Shown in pieces: positions 23,837 to 34,400 of a stretch of DNA of 64,000 nt. Source of the DNA: Atopsyche davidsoni. Lineage: Eukaryota > Arthropoda > Insecta > Trichoptera > Hydrobiosidae. The notes beneath the pieces are model-generated. The model was given only the letters and a program-made list of their open reading frames with translations. It ran no database searches and was not told where the DNA came from. Position numbers and translations under genes: made by a program. Each line of letters starts with the position of its first letter. Within the stretch, counting starts at the first letter, position 1. Location of the stretch: NCBI GenBank assembly GCA_022113835.1, contig JAILWY010000013.1, forward strand, positions 14,370,001 to 14,434,000, read 5' to 3'.

Positions 23837-23970
23837 GACAAGGCATTTGATTCGTGAAGATCCATTATTATAATAATAAAAGTACCTTTGTATTTTGTTT
23901 TCACTTTGAGTTTATTAAAATTATTTGCATTACTAGTTTCGACCCAATACACTGGGTCATCAGATGCTTA
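23837..23970 (+). repeat. Dispersed repeat shared with 60185-60320
   Basis: About 130 bp (ACAAGGCATTTGATTCGTGA ... CACTGGGTCATCA) is shared with ~60185-60310 with scattered differences. It contains GACCCAATACACTGGGTC, a small inverted repeat of a kind common near ends of arthropod mobile elements. Confidence 0.65.
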
Positions 23971-24139
23971 ATTAAAGATGCAGATTTCAAAACTAATTTA
24001 TATTTAAAGGAGTCTATTAATTTTTATTTTTTTACAAAGCAATCTCGTAGACACGTAAAATTAACACAATTTCAAGGGGTAATTTTATCAGTCTGAAACA
24101 GCAAATATTATAATATTTCATTACAATATTTACATGAAA

Positions 24140-24380
24140 TAAGCATATCGCGCCGGTACAGACAGTGCAGCGGGGGAAATCTCAGAAGTCAGAACCTTTA
24201 CGGGTATTAAGCTGATACTTCTTGTAGGGGGGCACTTCGGGCGACTTCCTGACCCTTACACACTATTATAAAGGTACTTGAATTCAAAATGAGACGAATA
24301 AAGCCTAATTACGCCGCCTCTACGCCTGCCGAAGCAACCTTCGTCCTAACGACGTCATATCTCGCGCCCTAGAGCTCGAC
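24140..24380. other. GC-rich island
   Basis: GC-rich noncoding patch without recognisable ORF or repeat; candidate regulatory DNA only. 24381-25210 is AT-rich with nothing identified. Confidence 0.25.
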
Positions 24381-25211
24381 AACTTTTCCAATTCTAACAA
24401 TATTTGTGCTTTGCATTGCGAACACATTTGCTACATAAATATTTAGCGAAACTGTTAACATTAATTCCTTTGATCTTTCGTTTTTATCGCGTTTTTCCCG
24501 TCTTTTTGTTGGTCAAATACTACTAATTCTAGCATGTTTACAGCACAAGACGACTCTGTGTTATAAAAATAAGTTCTTATGTATGATGCATTGATTTTTA
24601 TTTCAAATATTGACAGTTTACAAATAAATAAATAAGAGTTTACGTTTGATAACGATTGATACATTATGCTATGAAATTGTAACGTCTTACATATTATACG
24701 AGTACACATAACAGTTGTAAACAAACAAACGTGTCAGCTATCAAAAATGTATCGGTTTGTCGTTAGTGGGTGACTGACTGAGAAAATATCGTTGACAGAC
24801 GAGGTCCAGCATAGGGATATTTGTTTTGCTTAGATATAACATAGGCCTTGACTACAATCATTTATATCCAATAAAATACATAAAGTACTGGGTGGCATTA
24901 TTTTATGTTTTGCCAGCATACTAGAGTGGCAACTTAAAGCAGATGCCGATTTATAAATAGTCGAAACAACATTTATAACATTTTTTCCCTTACAATGGGT
25001 TTTATTACCCGGTCGTGTAATTGTGTATACTCCGCAAGGTTACTGCCAACGTTTTAATGGAAACTGTATCAGTGTGTGGAAAAGCAGTTAAATTTAGCTG
25101 AAAAATAATTTACGCGTTATCCTCGAGCCTGCGTTTAGTTGTTTAATAAATCTTTCACAGTTGTTATAACAATAATTAAATTACATTTGTTGTATTAAGA
25201 GAAGTGCTTTG

Positions 25212-25400
25212 GTTGACTTAAGTCCGTTAAGGCGCTCGCTTCATTTAAATGCCGAGGCGTCGGACCCGACCGCTGCGTAATCCAGCCTCGGAGTAAATCA
25301 CGACTAATCACAGCCGACCACCTCCAAATGCGACACGACCACCTCCGACTGCGACACGACCACGTTACGCAACACCGACCACCGCAACACGCTCTAAAGC
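25212..25400 (+). mobile_element. Possible decayed tRNA-derived SINE
   Basis: CCGTTAAGGCGCTCGCTTCA followed by GCCGAGGCGTCGGACCCGAC resembles the A-box-to-B-box layout of arthropod tRNA-derived SINEs, but both boxes are mutated. The GC-rich body has an imperfect tandem repeat (GCGACACGACCACCTCCRA-type, 25310-25370). Confidence 0.35.
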
Positions 25401-25499
25401 ACGGGGACTGTAGTGTCCATAAATAAAAGACACACTACGATAAAAAGATTTATGGTAAATTTTGATGCTTTCAATTCTTTTATATTTTATAAAATCTAA

Positions 25500-26173
25500 C
25501 TAGAAATGTAGCCCGTCATAAAATGACGTATTCGATGAACGACGCAATAGTGTTTGAACATATGTTTGGCTGACAATTAGATGAATATTTTGTACACATA
25601 TTTTTTTAATAACCGGATATTAATTTTGAAAGCAAAGCCATTCTAGGAAATATCACATTTCGTGTCACAAACATCGAATTACTTTCACTGCACTGTTCTT
25701 TATTAGATGCAGTCTTTATCACGTTCAATTGTGCTATTCTTTTTTAATTACGTTTGCTGTGCTTAGACGGTGTTATTTTTTTAGGAGGCAATTTAAGTTA
25801 TTAATGATGTGATTAATAATTTCTAACGCAACTAAAAAATAAAATTGGTACTTGTGTCAAGCTGAAATAAACTTTAAATTTCTTAGAAACATCATATTTT
25901 GTTTTTTTGTAAAAATTCTAAATTTGAAATTCTCGCTGTGAACAACAGAACCATATAATTCGTACATAAAGCATATTTGATAGTTTTATTTAATTAGTTT
26001 ATGAATGAAAATATTATCCTATCGTCTTGAAATTCGGTACATAACTGCGGAAAATCTCACTGAACTTGCGTGCAAAAAATCAGCGTTGTACCTTTTAAGA
26101 TATTCTATAGAGAACCCAAAAATGAAACATACACACACACACACCCACACACAATGGCTATTATTATAGTAGA
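25500..26173 (-). mobile_element. Non-autonomous Helitron, 674 bp, minus strand
   Basis: Read on the minus strand it begins TCTACTATAATAATAGCC and ends CTAG. A hairpin CGTCAT-TTT-ATGACG lies ~10 nt before the end, the classical Helitron 3' terminus. It is inserted between A (complement of 26174) and T (complement of 25499) with no target duplication. A CA/GT microsatellite lies near the 5' end. No Rep/helicase ORF is present. It is the inverted counterpart of 50803-51459. Confidence 0.85.
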
Positions 26174-26254
26174 TTTATCCTACTATCACAGCGATCAAAT
26201 TTTAAAATTCAATTGAATTTTAATTTTTATCAGTAACGTGTTTTCTTATATAGA

Positions 26255-26626
26255 TGTCCCAAAATTAACGCAAGATTTGAATTAAATAGAAAATTATTAC
26301 TAATATGATTAGGCACATTAGTTCATACATAGAAGATGATTTAAAGAAACTCTCAGAAAAATATCATCGTGATTTGTGTGATATTTTTCTGAGAGATAAT
26401 AAACCCGTAATGGGTAATAAATACGCATCTGATTGACGTTAATCAAAAAATAGACATATTAAATAGAAAACGCAGTTTTTTTATTATTCTTTTTTAAATG
26501 AATCATAAAGTCAAAACAATAAGATAACCCTAAACTCTCAGCTATCAAATTGTTTTTTTTTAAGTGTTTTCAAAACTTTACTGCAAAAATGGCGACCAAT
26601 TCAAAATTTGCGTTAATTTTGGGACA
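26255..26626. mobile_element. MITE with TGTCCCAAAATTAACGC ends, carrying a nested snapback element
   Basis: TGTCCCAAAATTAACGCAAG at the left is inverted at 26597-26626 (CGTTAATTTTGGGACA), arms ~29 bp. The interior is interrupted at 26294-26458 by a tRNA-family snapback copy. The flanking string TTAAATAGAAAA occurs on both sides of that copy, which may be its target duplication. Superfamily unassigned. Confidence 0.6.
26294..26458. mobile_element. Snapback derivative of the tRNA-cored family, nested
   Basis: Left part is the inverted 3' arm up to ATATCATCGTGATTTGTGTG. The right part is a shortened 3' arm ending AATCAAAAAATAGACATA. Almost identical to 17826-17990, with a shared right-hand flank. 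Confidence 0.7.
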
Positions 26627-26929
26627 CCTTTATTATAACAATTTTTAATCAAAATGAACATTCAACTTATTCACTGTGAAATTAAACGAAATGCTTTAAA
26701 TCGAAAATGAATAGTGTTGGTCTCATTTTGACAGTAATATAATCTAGATCGATATGTTCAGGAAAAGTATAAATAAACTATTTATACAAATAAATAGTAT
26801 AGCGAATCGATCACAGACTACGTAGTCTATAATCGGACGAAATTTTAGAACAATGCTACGGATTGAATCAATTATGTATGACGGAATTCCCGGAGCAGTA
26901 TATAATATTTGTGACAGTTAAAAAGGCGT

Positions 26930-27150
26930 CGTTTATGTGCAGGTAGTCGTTAATATAATTGCACTGCTGCAAACGGGGTGGCTTAGTGCGTAAAGGGCGG
27001 GGGTGGAAGCAAAAGGGGACGAGGGGGGACAGGGATGCTAATTTGTTCCCAACTAAAAGACGTCCTAAGTCCGGTGCGGTCGTACTGCGGACTGTTGTAC
27101 CGTGTTGAATTAACCGTGCTCGTCTAATGTCTTCCCTTTAGTCCCTGGAT
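26930..27150. other. GC-rich island
   Basis: G-rich noncoding patch (GGGCGGGGGTGGAAGC near 26995). No ORF. Candidate regulatory DNA only. Confidence 0.25.
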
Positions 27151-27339
27151 TTTCAACTACAATGCAACGTATTACTGAATGTATGTTATTATTATTAACA
27201 GTGGCCTGTGGTCCATAAAAGTAATAAGACTTTACTTGCCCAAAATCATCTGAACTAATTTAAGAATACGTACTTAATTTCTGATTTCCAATTTTGTATT
27301 TTCTGAACTTGTTAAAATATAATCAATCTATACGTCTTT

Positions 27340-27640
27340 TTTGTGGATTGAACGTCAATCAAGTACGAATTTATTTACCTATACAGGTATATATTAATAT
27401 TAATATGATTAGGCACATTTTTTGGCCTGGGTACATTGGTTCATATGTAGATTATGATTGTTAAAAATTCTCGCTAAGCTGCAGTGGCTCGTTAGCATAA
27501 TGGATAAGGCACCGGCCATGTAAGCTTTGGATATGTGAGTTCGTATCTCACACAAGTCACGATGATATTTTTCTGAGTGTTTCTTTAATCATTTTCGATG
27601 TGTGAAAAAATGTGCCTAATCATATAAATCGTATTATATT
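27340..27640 (+). mobile_element. tRNA-cored element with divergent core
   Basis: Left arm GATTGAACGTCAATCAAGTA through TAATATGATTAGGCACATT, an insert GGCCTGGGTACATTGG, the conserved 5' flank, a tRNA-like core (27486-27559), the 3' flank CGATGATATTTTTCTGAGTG, and a decayed right arm near 27610. Older or different subfamily from the other copies. Confidence 0.7.
27486..27559 (+). tRNA. tRNA-like cloverleaf with compensatory acceptor change
   Basis: Acceptor GGCTCGT/ACAAGTC (C3-G70 replaces T3-A70 of the other copies, so both sides changed together; one G-T and one mismatch). D region TAGCATAATGGATAAGGC fits an A box very well and resembles tRNA-Arg D arms. Anticodon loop CATGTAA (UGU position), anticodon stem weak (3 of 5), 6-nt variable region, T stem GTGAG/CTCAC (5 of 5) with loop TTCGTAT, a good B box. 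Again A33 instead of U33. Confidence 0.55.
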
Positions 27641-28834
27641 ATTAGTATTTTCAAAAACGGTCAGATTATTATAAAGAGTTTTTAGTAATGAGAATAATAG
27701 GATAATATCCACTTAACCTCTTTCAAGATGAAATTAAATACCAGATCGGATTTTTCAGAGATAAAGGACAAATATATTACCTCAATGATTTGAAAAATGT
27801 TGAAAAATAAATTCAACAGATTCGATTGGTTTTTTTTTTACAGATGGTTTTATTGATTTTTTACTATTCTGTCAATATTCTGTCAATAACTGTCTCAAAG
27901 AAAGTTAAAAGATTTAAAGAAAAGAAAGGCCTTATGAAATAAAGACTTATCTTTAAATTTAATTTATTTTGTTTCTTGGAATGCTAACAACTTGTTATAC
28001 AATAAAAATTTTATAGTCTACATTTAAATGCAATTTCAATAAAATTTTTAATAAACAGTGGTCTAAGATATTGATTAGACAATCAAAATATCTTTCACAG
28101 TTTTTTAAATAATTTTTTGAGCGAAAACGTGCACAACATAAAACTACAATTACCTGAAAACAAAACGAAACTACAAAAAAATCTTGAAAGCAAAATTTAA
28201 GCAGGTATACAAAGTAGTAACAAGAAGTTATGATCAAAGTTGAAAAATTTAATAAACTTGACAAAAAATATCTTTCTCGAAACTTCTTTAAAATGCGAGT
28301 TCATCTGCGAGTCTCGGGATAATGTTGTTTTTTTCACGACTTGGTCTCGCATGGGCGTGAGGGCAGAGAGTCAAGGCCCAGCCGGAGACAACAGATGTGT
28401 TATAAAGAGATATGTCCGCTGAGGAGGACTTAGAGGCTTTTTATTGCCTCCGCCGCCGTCCTTCGTCATCCCAACCTGCCCACATGTAAACACCTTGCCT
28501 ACAATGAGGATTTATACACTCTACACGTCAAGAGCTAAAAGAACAAAATAAAATGTGGAAATCAAGACATAAAACAACCCTTACAACAAGCTCGAGAATG
28601 GAAGCAGGGAATAAATCACGCCGTTGCGAGATTGTAAAATAAGAACAAAATATACGTGGATCACTTAATTATACAGTTTTATAACAAAAATAGCTCTATC
28701 GAGTTCAAAAAAACAACATTGGCATTCATAAATAATACCAATATAAACAAAAAAATTGACAAAATGTTTCACACCGAATTAAGCTTCTGTTTAATTGTGA
28801 TCGTTCACAAATTATCCATTTGGCTATTAATATT
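27641..28834. other. AT-rich intergenic DNA with GC-rich patch
   Basis: A GC-rich patch at 28290-28500 has no supported ORF. The rest is AT-rich with nothing recognised. Confidence 0.4.
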
Positions 28835-29037
28835 TGTCTATTTTTTGGATTGGACGTCAATCAGATGCGTGTTTATTACCCATTACGGGTTTATTATATT
28901 ATTACTAATATGATTAGGCACATTAGTTCATATATAGAAGATGATTTAAAGAAACTCTCCGACACAAATCACGATGATATTTTTCTGAGAGTTTCTTTAA
29001 TCATCTTCTATGTATATGCCTAATCATATTAGTAATA
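28835..29037. mobile_element. Snapback derivative of the tRNA-cored family
   Basis: Begins TGTCTATTTTTTGGATTGGA, continues through the complete left arm to GAAACTCTC, then jumps to ACACAAATCACGATGATATT (the last bases of the tRNA plus the 3' flank) and the right arm to AATCATATTAGTAAT. So it keeps only the 3' acceptor strand of the tRNA. Confidence 0.7.
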
Positions 29038-32000
29038 TTAATATTTGTTGATTAAATATGAACCGATTTATTGCGAATAATTTTAATACGTTTAAAGTGA
29101 AGAATATTCTGCTTATATTGTCAACATCTACACAATACAATTTGACATAATGGTATTGTCTTTAGTAAGGAGGTGTGCAGATCTTATCTGAAGTATAAAT
29201 AATATGAACAGCCTTGGCTCGTACAATCCAAATATATTTCCAAACTGGCTTACTGTTCTAAAGGAAACTATCCTCCGAGATTAGACATGGATAGGGTAAC
29301 CATACTATCACCCTTACAATATGGAACAACTGACAAAACTTGAGACACTGAATCTAATACACAACAGGAAATAAACTATTCGAACACCGCGCAAAGTTGA
29401 AAAGTATTGTTTTTGTGCGGTTTTGTGAAAATATATAATGCATAGATATATATTTGATAAGTTATTGGAAACTTTAAGTAAGTGTAACCATTATATGAAG
29501 TATTCACGGTTACAGGTATTTTGAGTGCATGATTCAATATCTTATCCATTTTGACTGCAATAATTGATCATCAAATGACTTTGTTCTGAAAAATTTAAAT
29601 TTTGATGTATATATTATTGTTTTAATGTTATTGCGTTGTGGATGAATTTTTTGATCTCTTCAAATTTCAACTTTTACGAAGCATATCACCCAATACTAAC
29701 GACTGCCAAAACCTACAAAAACATTACATTATAGCATCATTGATATAGGAGTATGTTTTATTTCAATACAACACAAATCATATATTACTTTTATGGTTCA
29801 TCATTGAAATACATTGATTTTTCACGTTTAAATACAGCAACCCTATAGATGGGACGTATTTCGGGAGGTTGTTTGGTTCTGGCGGTATTCCTATCAATAC
29901 ATCAGCGTCGGTGTTATTCTTGGCCCGTATCCTGACGGCATTGCCTCTGAGCTCTGGCCCAGTGTTTATTCTGGCCGGGACGGTGCCAGGTTAGTGCCCC
30001 TTGCTAATCGATTCTGATTGACTTGAGACGTCACCGAGTATGATGAAGGAGTCTAAAAGGATTAAGCCGGTGCTTTCATCGGTAACAAGAGATTTTGTTG
30101 GAGTACTTCGATAATATAACGTGACGCTTTTATAGAAGCGCTTTTATGCTGCTTCGTCGAAAGTGAATGTGACCTTTTAATAGCTTCTGTGGACTTGAGA
30201 GCTCTATAATGGGAAATATAATATTAGGAAATATTTTAAGCATGTAACTTTAAAAAAATCGTTTTCGTAGGTTGTTGTTAGTGGATCTTGAGATTTTTTG
30301 GGAGCTCTGCTGCGAAGTAAATATTTAGAGTAATGAATTATGAAAAAAACACTACGCAGACGAACTTTTAAGAAATATCAAGATAATAATATTACTATAT
30401 AAATATTGTTGATAGTATAAATGCCATAAACATGTAGACTTGAATCATTAAATTTGGTTGACTTATTGACTCAATCGTTATTGATACAGAGGCTTTCGAT
30501 TTGACCTTAGTTCTGACATGAATTTAATAATAATAATAATAACAAAGCAAACATTATAATAGTTTGTTCAATTCTAAATGTAATTTATTTTAATTCAACA
30601 AAATTGTAATGGCATTTTAAGAAATCAAATAAATATGTTCACAGGTAATTGAGGGAATGGCTTATTAGTCAAAACGAAATTTTAATACCGGACATTTCGA
30701 AAACACACTTTGGTATCACGAATACAATGTTTATAAAAAAAAAGATCTGAAAAAAATTCTATACAGTTTCATAAATTTCTTGTTTTCGTCGGTTTCCCAA
30801 ATAAATCGAATATCCTCCGACAATTTACAGACGTCTGCTTTTGTTATGAGAAAAAAAATTGCTATTTTCCACGCCTTTTTTCCAAGTACACAGAGAAATT
30901 TTGTTTATCATCCGGTTATCTGACTGACTCTAATGAGGTTTTTTTTTTCATTTTTAGTAGTTTGAGCAATCGATTATTAATATTATATGATTTTTAACAT
31001 TCGTAAAAACTAATTAAAAATCATAAATACAATGTTATTAAATAAAGAAATACTGTGTTTTGAGTGTTTAGAACTTCCAACATTTCTGTTCCGGCATTGG
31101 AAATATCTTAAGAAAATAGTTTTGACTAAATATTTAAAATAAGCACAAAAACTTAAGAACAAAATATTCACTAAAATTTGCACATTTAAATACTTGAAAT
31201 AATAGTTTTTGTGTGTAAATAATATTTAGATAGCACCAGTATATTTTAGTACTTGATATATTTTTAGGTCATTGACAGGGTTTTTGTACGTAGTATTTCT
31301 ATAAATAAATCTGAAGGCTCGGCCTTCCTAAGTATATATTTTAACGCCGATTTTTTTAAGGTTAAAAGCTTTCGTATGTTTGAATTGTCAATATTGAAAA
31401 GACGAGCAGAAAATTTAAAACATACTAAAAGTAATTTTGTATGGGGTGAGTACGACACCGCCAAGTCTATGACTTGGAGTAGGGGTTCTAAAACACTACC
31501 CCTAGAAGGTTAATACTGCACAGAAGAGGTCAAGATAATATCGGTTTACTCCTCGAGGGAAAATTCGCAACCAAATCCAACCACCCACATCGTTTATAAA
31601 AATATATCTAAGAAAATTTAATATTTTGGTTGGTTTACCTGTTATTATACTTTACCCATATTTAACATATTTTATCAATTTTGATTGGTGATTTAGAATA
31701 AGCGACTTATCTTAGTGGCTTTTTACATACGTGAAAATATTTACTGATGAATAGTTATAAAAAAAAAAGTAATAATAGTTATAAAGAGAACTAATTATAT
31801 TTGCAATTACCCAACATGTATAAAAAAATGCAAGAATCAGTCTCAACTCAAGTAGGTTTTATAATATTCAATTATTATATGGAAAACTTAATGAAACAGA
31901 AATGAAAAAAGGTTGTGTTTTCCTTCCTAGTGTGGCATCATAACCTTAGGGGTAGTTCATCACTAACGGCGCTTTGTTTCTTCTCAATCTGTCTTGAGAG

Positions 32001-32339
32001 ACGCATGATATAGGGTAGGGGGTGGAACATATCTTGGTGTCGGCCAGGGGTTGATATGTTATGCATGGAAAATACCCCAAATGTTACAGGTTGTAGATAT
32101 CAGTCAGCGTAAAGAATTTCATTTGGTTTTAATATTTTGAGAATAAAATTACTGTGAATGCTTTACCTGACCACAAGGAATAAAGTACATTTAACCAACC
32201 ATTGAAATATGGAAAAAAAAACGTATAAATCAAAGCCGGTACACTCGTATAAAAAAGATTAATAGCTATTTTGAATCCGAATAAGCTCTCGAAAACTAAA
32301 AAGAGCTGTTAAAAAATAATAAATGCGAAAAGTTAAGTA
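29038..32339. other. AT-rich intergenic DNA with GC-rich patch
   Basis: A GC-rich patch at 29840-30180 contains GAGACGTCACC and a donor-like CAGGTTAGTG. No ORF. Nothing else recognised. Confidence 0.35.
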
Positions 32340-32600
32340 AGTGCTCGGACACGGAGAGCTTACGGTAAGGAAAACGGTGCCGTCGGATCAAACTCGCGCG
32401 AGATAAGTCGGGGGCCCTCCCCGTAGGCCAATAGCCGCTCATGAGTATGCCGCCTGCGCCCCTCGCCCCACGCCCCGCGCCCCACGCCCCGCGCCCCACG
32501 CCCCGGGGTCTCCGCCCCCGCCCCTTATCGCGAGCCCCGCGACTATTACACTGCTTAGTCCGACTCTTGGGACCTCGCCGTCACGTGTAAGTGGCTACAA
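32340..32600. promoter_or_regulatory. Promoter-like GC-rich island with CCAAT and GC boxes
   Basis: GGCCAATAG (about 32427-32435), CG-rich sequence, C-rich tandem repeats at 32456-32506 and GC-box sequence CCGCCCCCGCCCCTT at 32513-32527. A donor-like ACGGTAAGG lies just upstream (~32362). This combination would fit a promoter or first noncoding exon, for example of the Kekkon transcript, but no RNA evidence is available. Confidence 0.25.
32456..32506. repeat. C-rich minisatellite (period ~14)
   Basis: Tandem CACGCCCCGCGCCC units, about 3 copies; the opposite strand is G-quadruplex-prone. Confidence 0.65.
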
Positions 32601-32659
32601 TAATCTTATTTCATTACTAGATCCCTAAAAAAACGATCATTTTCTATTATGATTTACAG

Positions 32660-33163
32660 CAGTGGGTCTCAAACCCTTTTGGCCCACGGACCCCCTTTCA
32701 TAGTCAGAACTTGCCTACGGATCCTCTTTCATAGTCAAAACTTGCCTACGGATCCTCTTTCATAGTCAAAACTTGCCTACGGACCCCCTTTCATAGTCAA
32801 AACTTGCCTACGGCCCCTGGGTGAAAAACTTCATTAATTCATATTATAGACTAGTTGATGCAAGTATAGACTCTATTGCGTTCCTGTATAAACCTACCTG
32901 ACTCACCGCGATGCCTGTTATTACTAGTATTTTATGCACCTGTCTATATTTATATTTTACTTAGGACGTAAAAATCGCTAATAATGTATTCATTGTTATT
33001 TATTCTAACTTCCATATTAATAAAAATTTGTCACAATTTTTTTATTTTATATTTATATTAAACCTTGCGCAGACCCCCTGACGTTGTTCAGGGACCCCCA
33101 AATCGATTTTAATTTTCTAAGGACTCCCTGAATGATCCCAGGGATCCACTTTGAGAAGCTCTG
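32660..33163. mobile_element. Non-autonomous hAT element, 504 bp, 8-bp TSD ATTTACAG
   Basis: Ends CAGTGGGTCTCAAACCCTTT and inverse (CACTTTGAGAAGCTCTG), a hAT-type terminus. Perfect 8 bp duplications ATTTACAG lie at 32652-32659 and 33164-33171. Just inside the left end are four 31-bp tandem units. No transposase ORF. Confidence 0.85.
32693..32816. repeat. 31-bp tandem repeat, four units, inside hAT element
   Basis: Units of the type CCCTTTCATAGTCAGAACTT + GCCTACGGATC, differing at one to three positions. Confidence 0.9.
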
Positions 33164-33171
33164 ATTTACAG

Positions 33172-33515
33172 TATGTATGCACACACACACACACGCATAC
33201 ATACTACATAAAATTATTTTTTTTGTGTTCAACAAGTAAAAAACGATATGCAGCTTTGAAAGACAACATGATTTTTTAAAAAATATTTTTTTTTTGAAAG
33301 GCACGGCTTTTGTATTTGTTGTATTTTTGTGCTACTAGGGATTTATACTCGTAAATAAAAAGTAGGGATATACTGTTACTTACTTACGAAACCGAGAAAT
33401 GTAAATATGTAGAATAATACAAAAAAATCTATGCCATTCGAGAGACACAACAGAGAATATGTGAGCAGATTTTGAATAGCGTCCGTATCTTTTATTTTTA
33501 CATTTATTTTGCAGA
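33172..33515. other. AT-rich DNA with short AC repeat
   Basis: (AC)8 at 33180-33195. No gene. Confidence 0.5.
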
Positions 33516-33519
33516 TCTA

Positions 33520-34400
33520 ACAGCTTACCCCGCAATCCTCTATTTACACGGAGCGTACTCTTCCGAGAAGTCTGTCGTCCGAGTCTCCGCTTATCTCCAC
33601 CTATATTAATAACGGTAACAATCCATCTCGCCCGGGGAGAGCGGGGCACATTTTTTCCGAAGCGGACCCGTGGGACGGGGCGGGGGCAGATAAAGGCTCG
33701 GACCCAGGGGACGCCCTTGTTTGTCCACAAACAGCCGGACAAGCCGAGACAAGCCCGGGCTCTTGGAGACAAGACAACTTTCATTACAGTACCGCTTCGG
33801 GGCGCAAAACCATGCATTTACGTTTATTCATTTCAAGGCAATTTCTTTGTTCGTGGGTGGTGTGCTGCATTCTTTGAGCCATCTTCAGTGCCATCAATAC
33901 AAATTTTTGAGATAATAAATACGAGGTCATTTCATCGCGATCTATTACGCTGAGCACCTGGGGGCGAGCGCAAATAAAAACGCCAATAAAGTGACGTCGT
34001 CGTCACAAACAATATAATGAATATATATATATTTTTTGATCAAAATAAATACCATGATCTACTGTGCTTATTAGTTTTATATATATAAAAAAAAAGAAAA
34101 TGGCATGATTCGCGTTGAAAATCTAAATTAATACATGAATCGCAGAAAATGCCTATATCTTTTTAAAATTAATATCATCGAAATAAATGGCGTTTGGCCC
34201 TCGGAGAAATCTCGGCCCGCGCGGCGCGGTGCCAATATTAATATTTCTGTGATGTCTGACTTGATTTGTCTCACTTCTTCCGGGAAAAGTGATTTTCCAT
34301 CTGGTCACAAGCCATCAAGGAGTATATCCTTCAAATTGGTTTCCTTCCCGATCCCCGCTTTTTCAATCCCTCCCGCCTGGCCGCGCCGCTGATATTACAA
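33520..34400. promoter_or_regulatory. GC-rich islands (33520-34020 and 34190-34400)
   Basis: Contains a CRE-like palindrome GTGACGTCGTCGTCAC near 33991. Frames on both strands (up to 145 codons on minus) overlap each other, are poly-charged or proline-rich and have no domain I know; I do not call them genes. Candidate regulatory DNA. Confidence 0.25.

Noticed and set aside
33380..33817. 145-codon minus-strand frame
   Set aside because: Lies in a GC-rich island, has a competing frame on the other strand, no domain, and no splice or promoter context.
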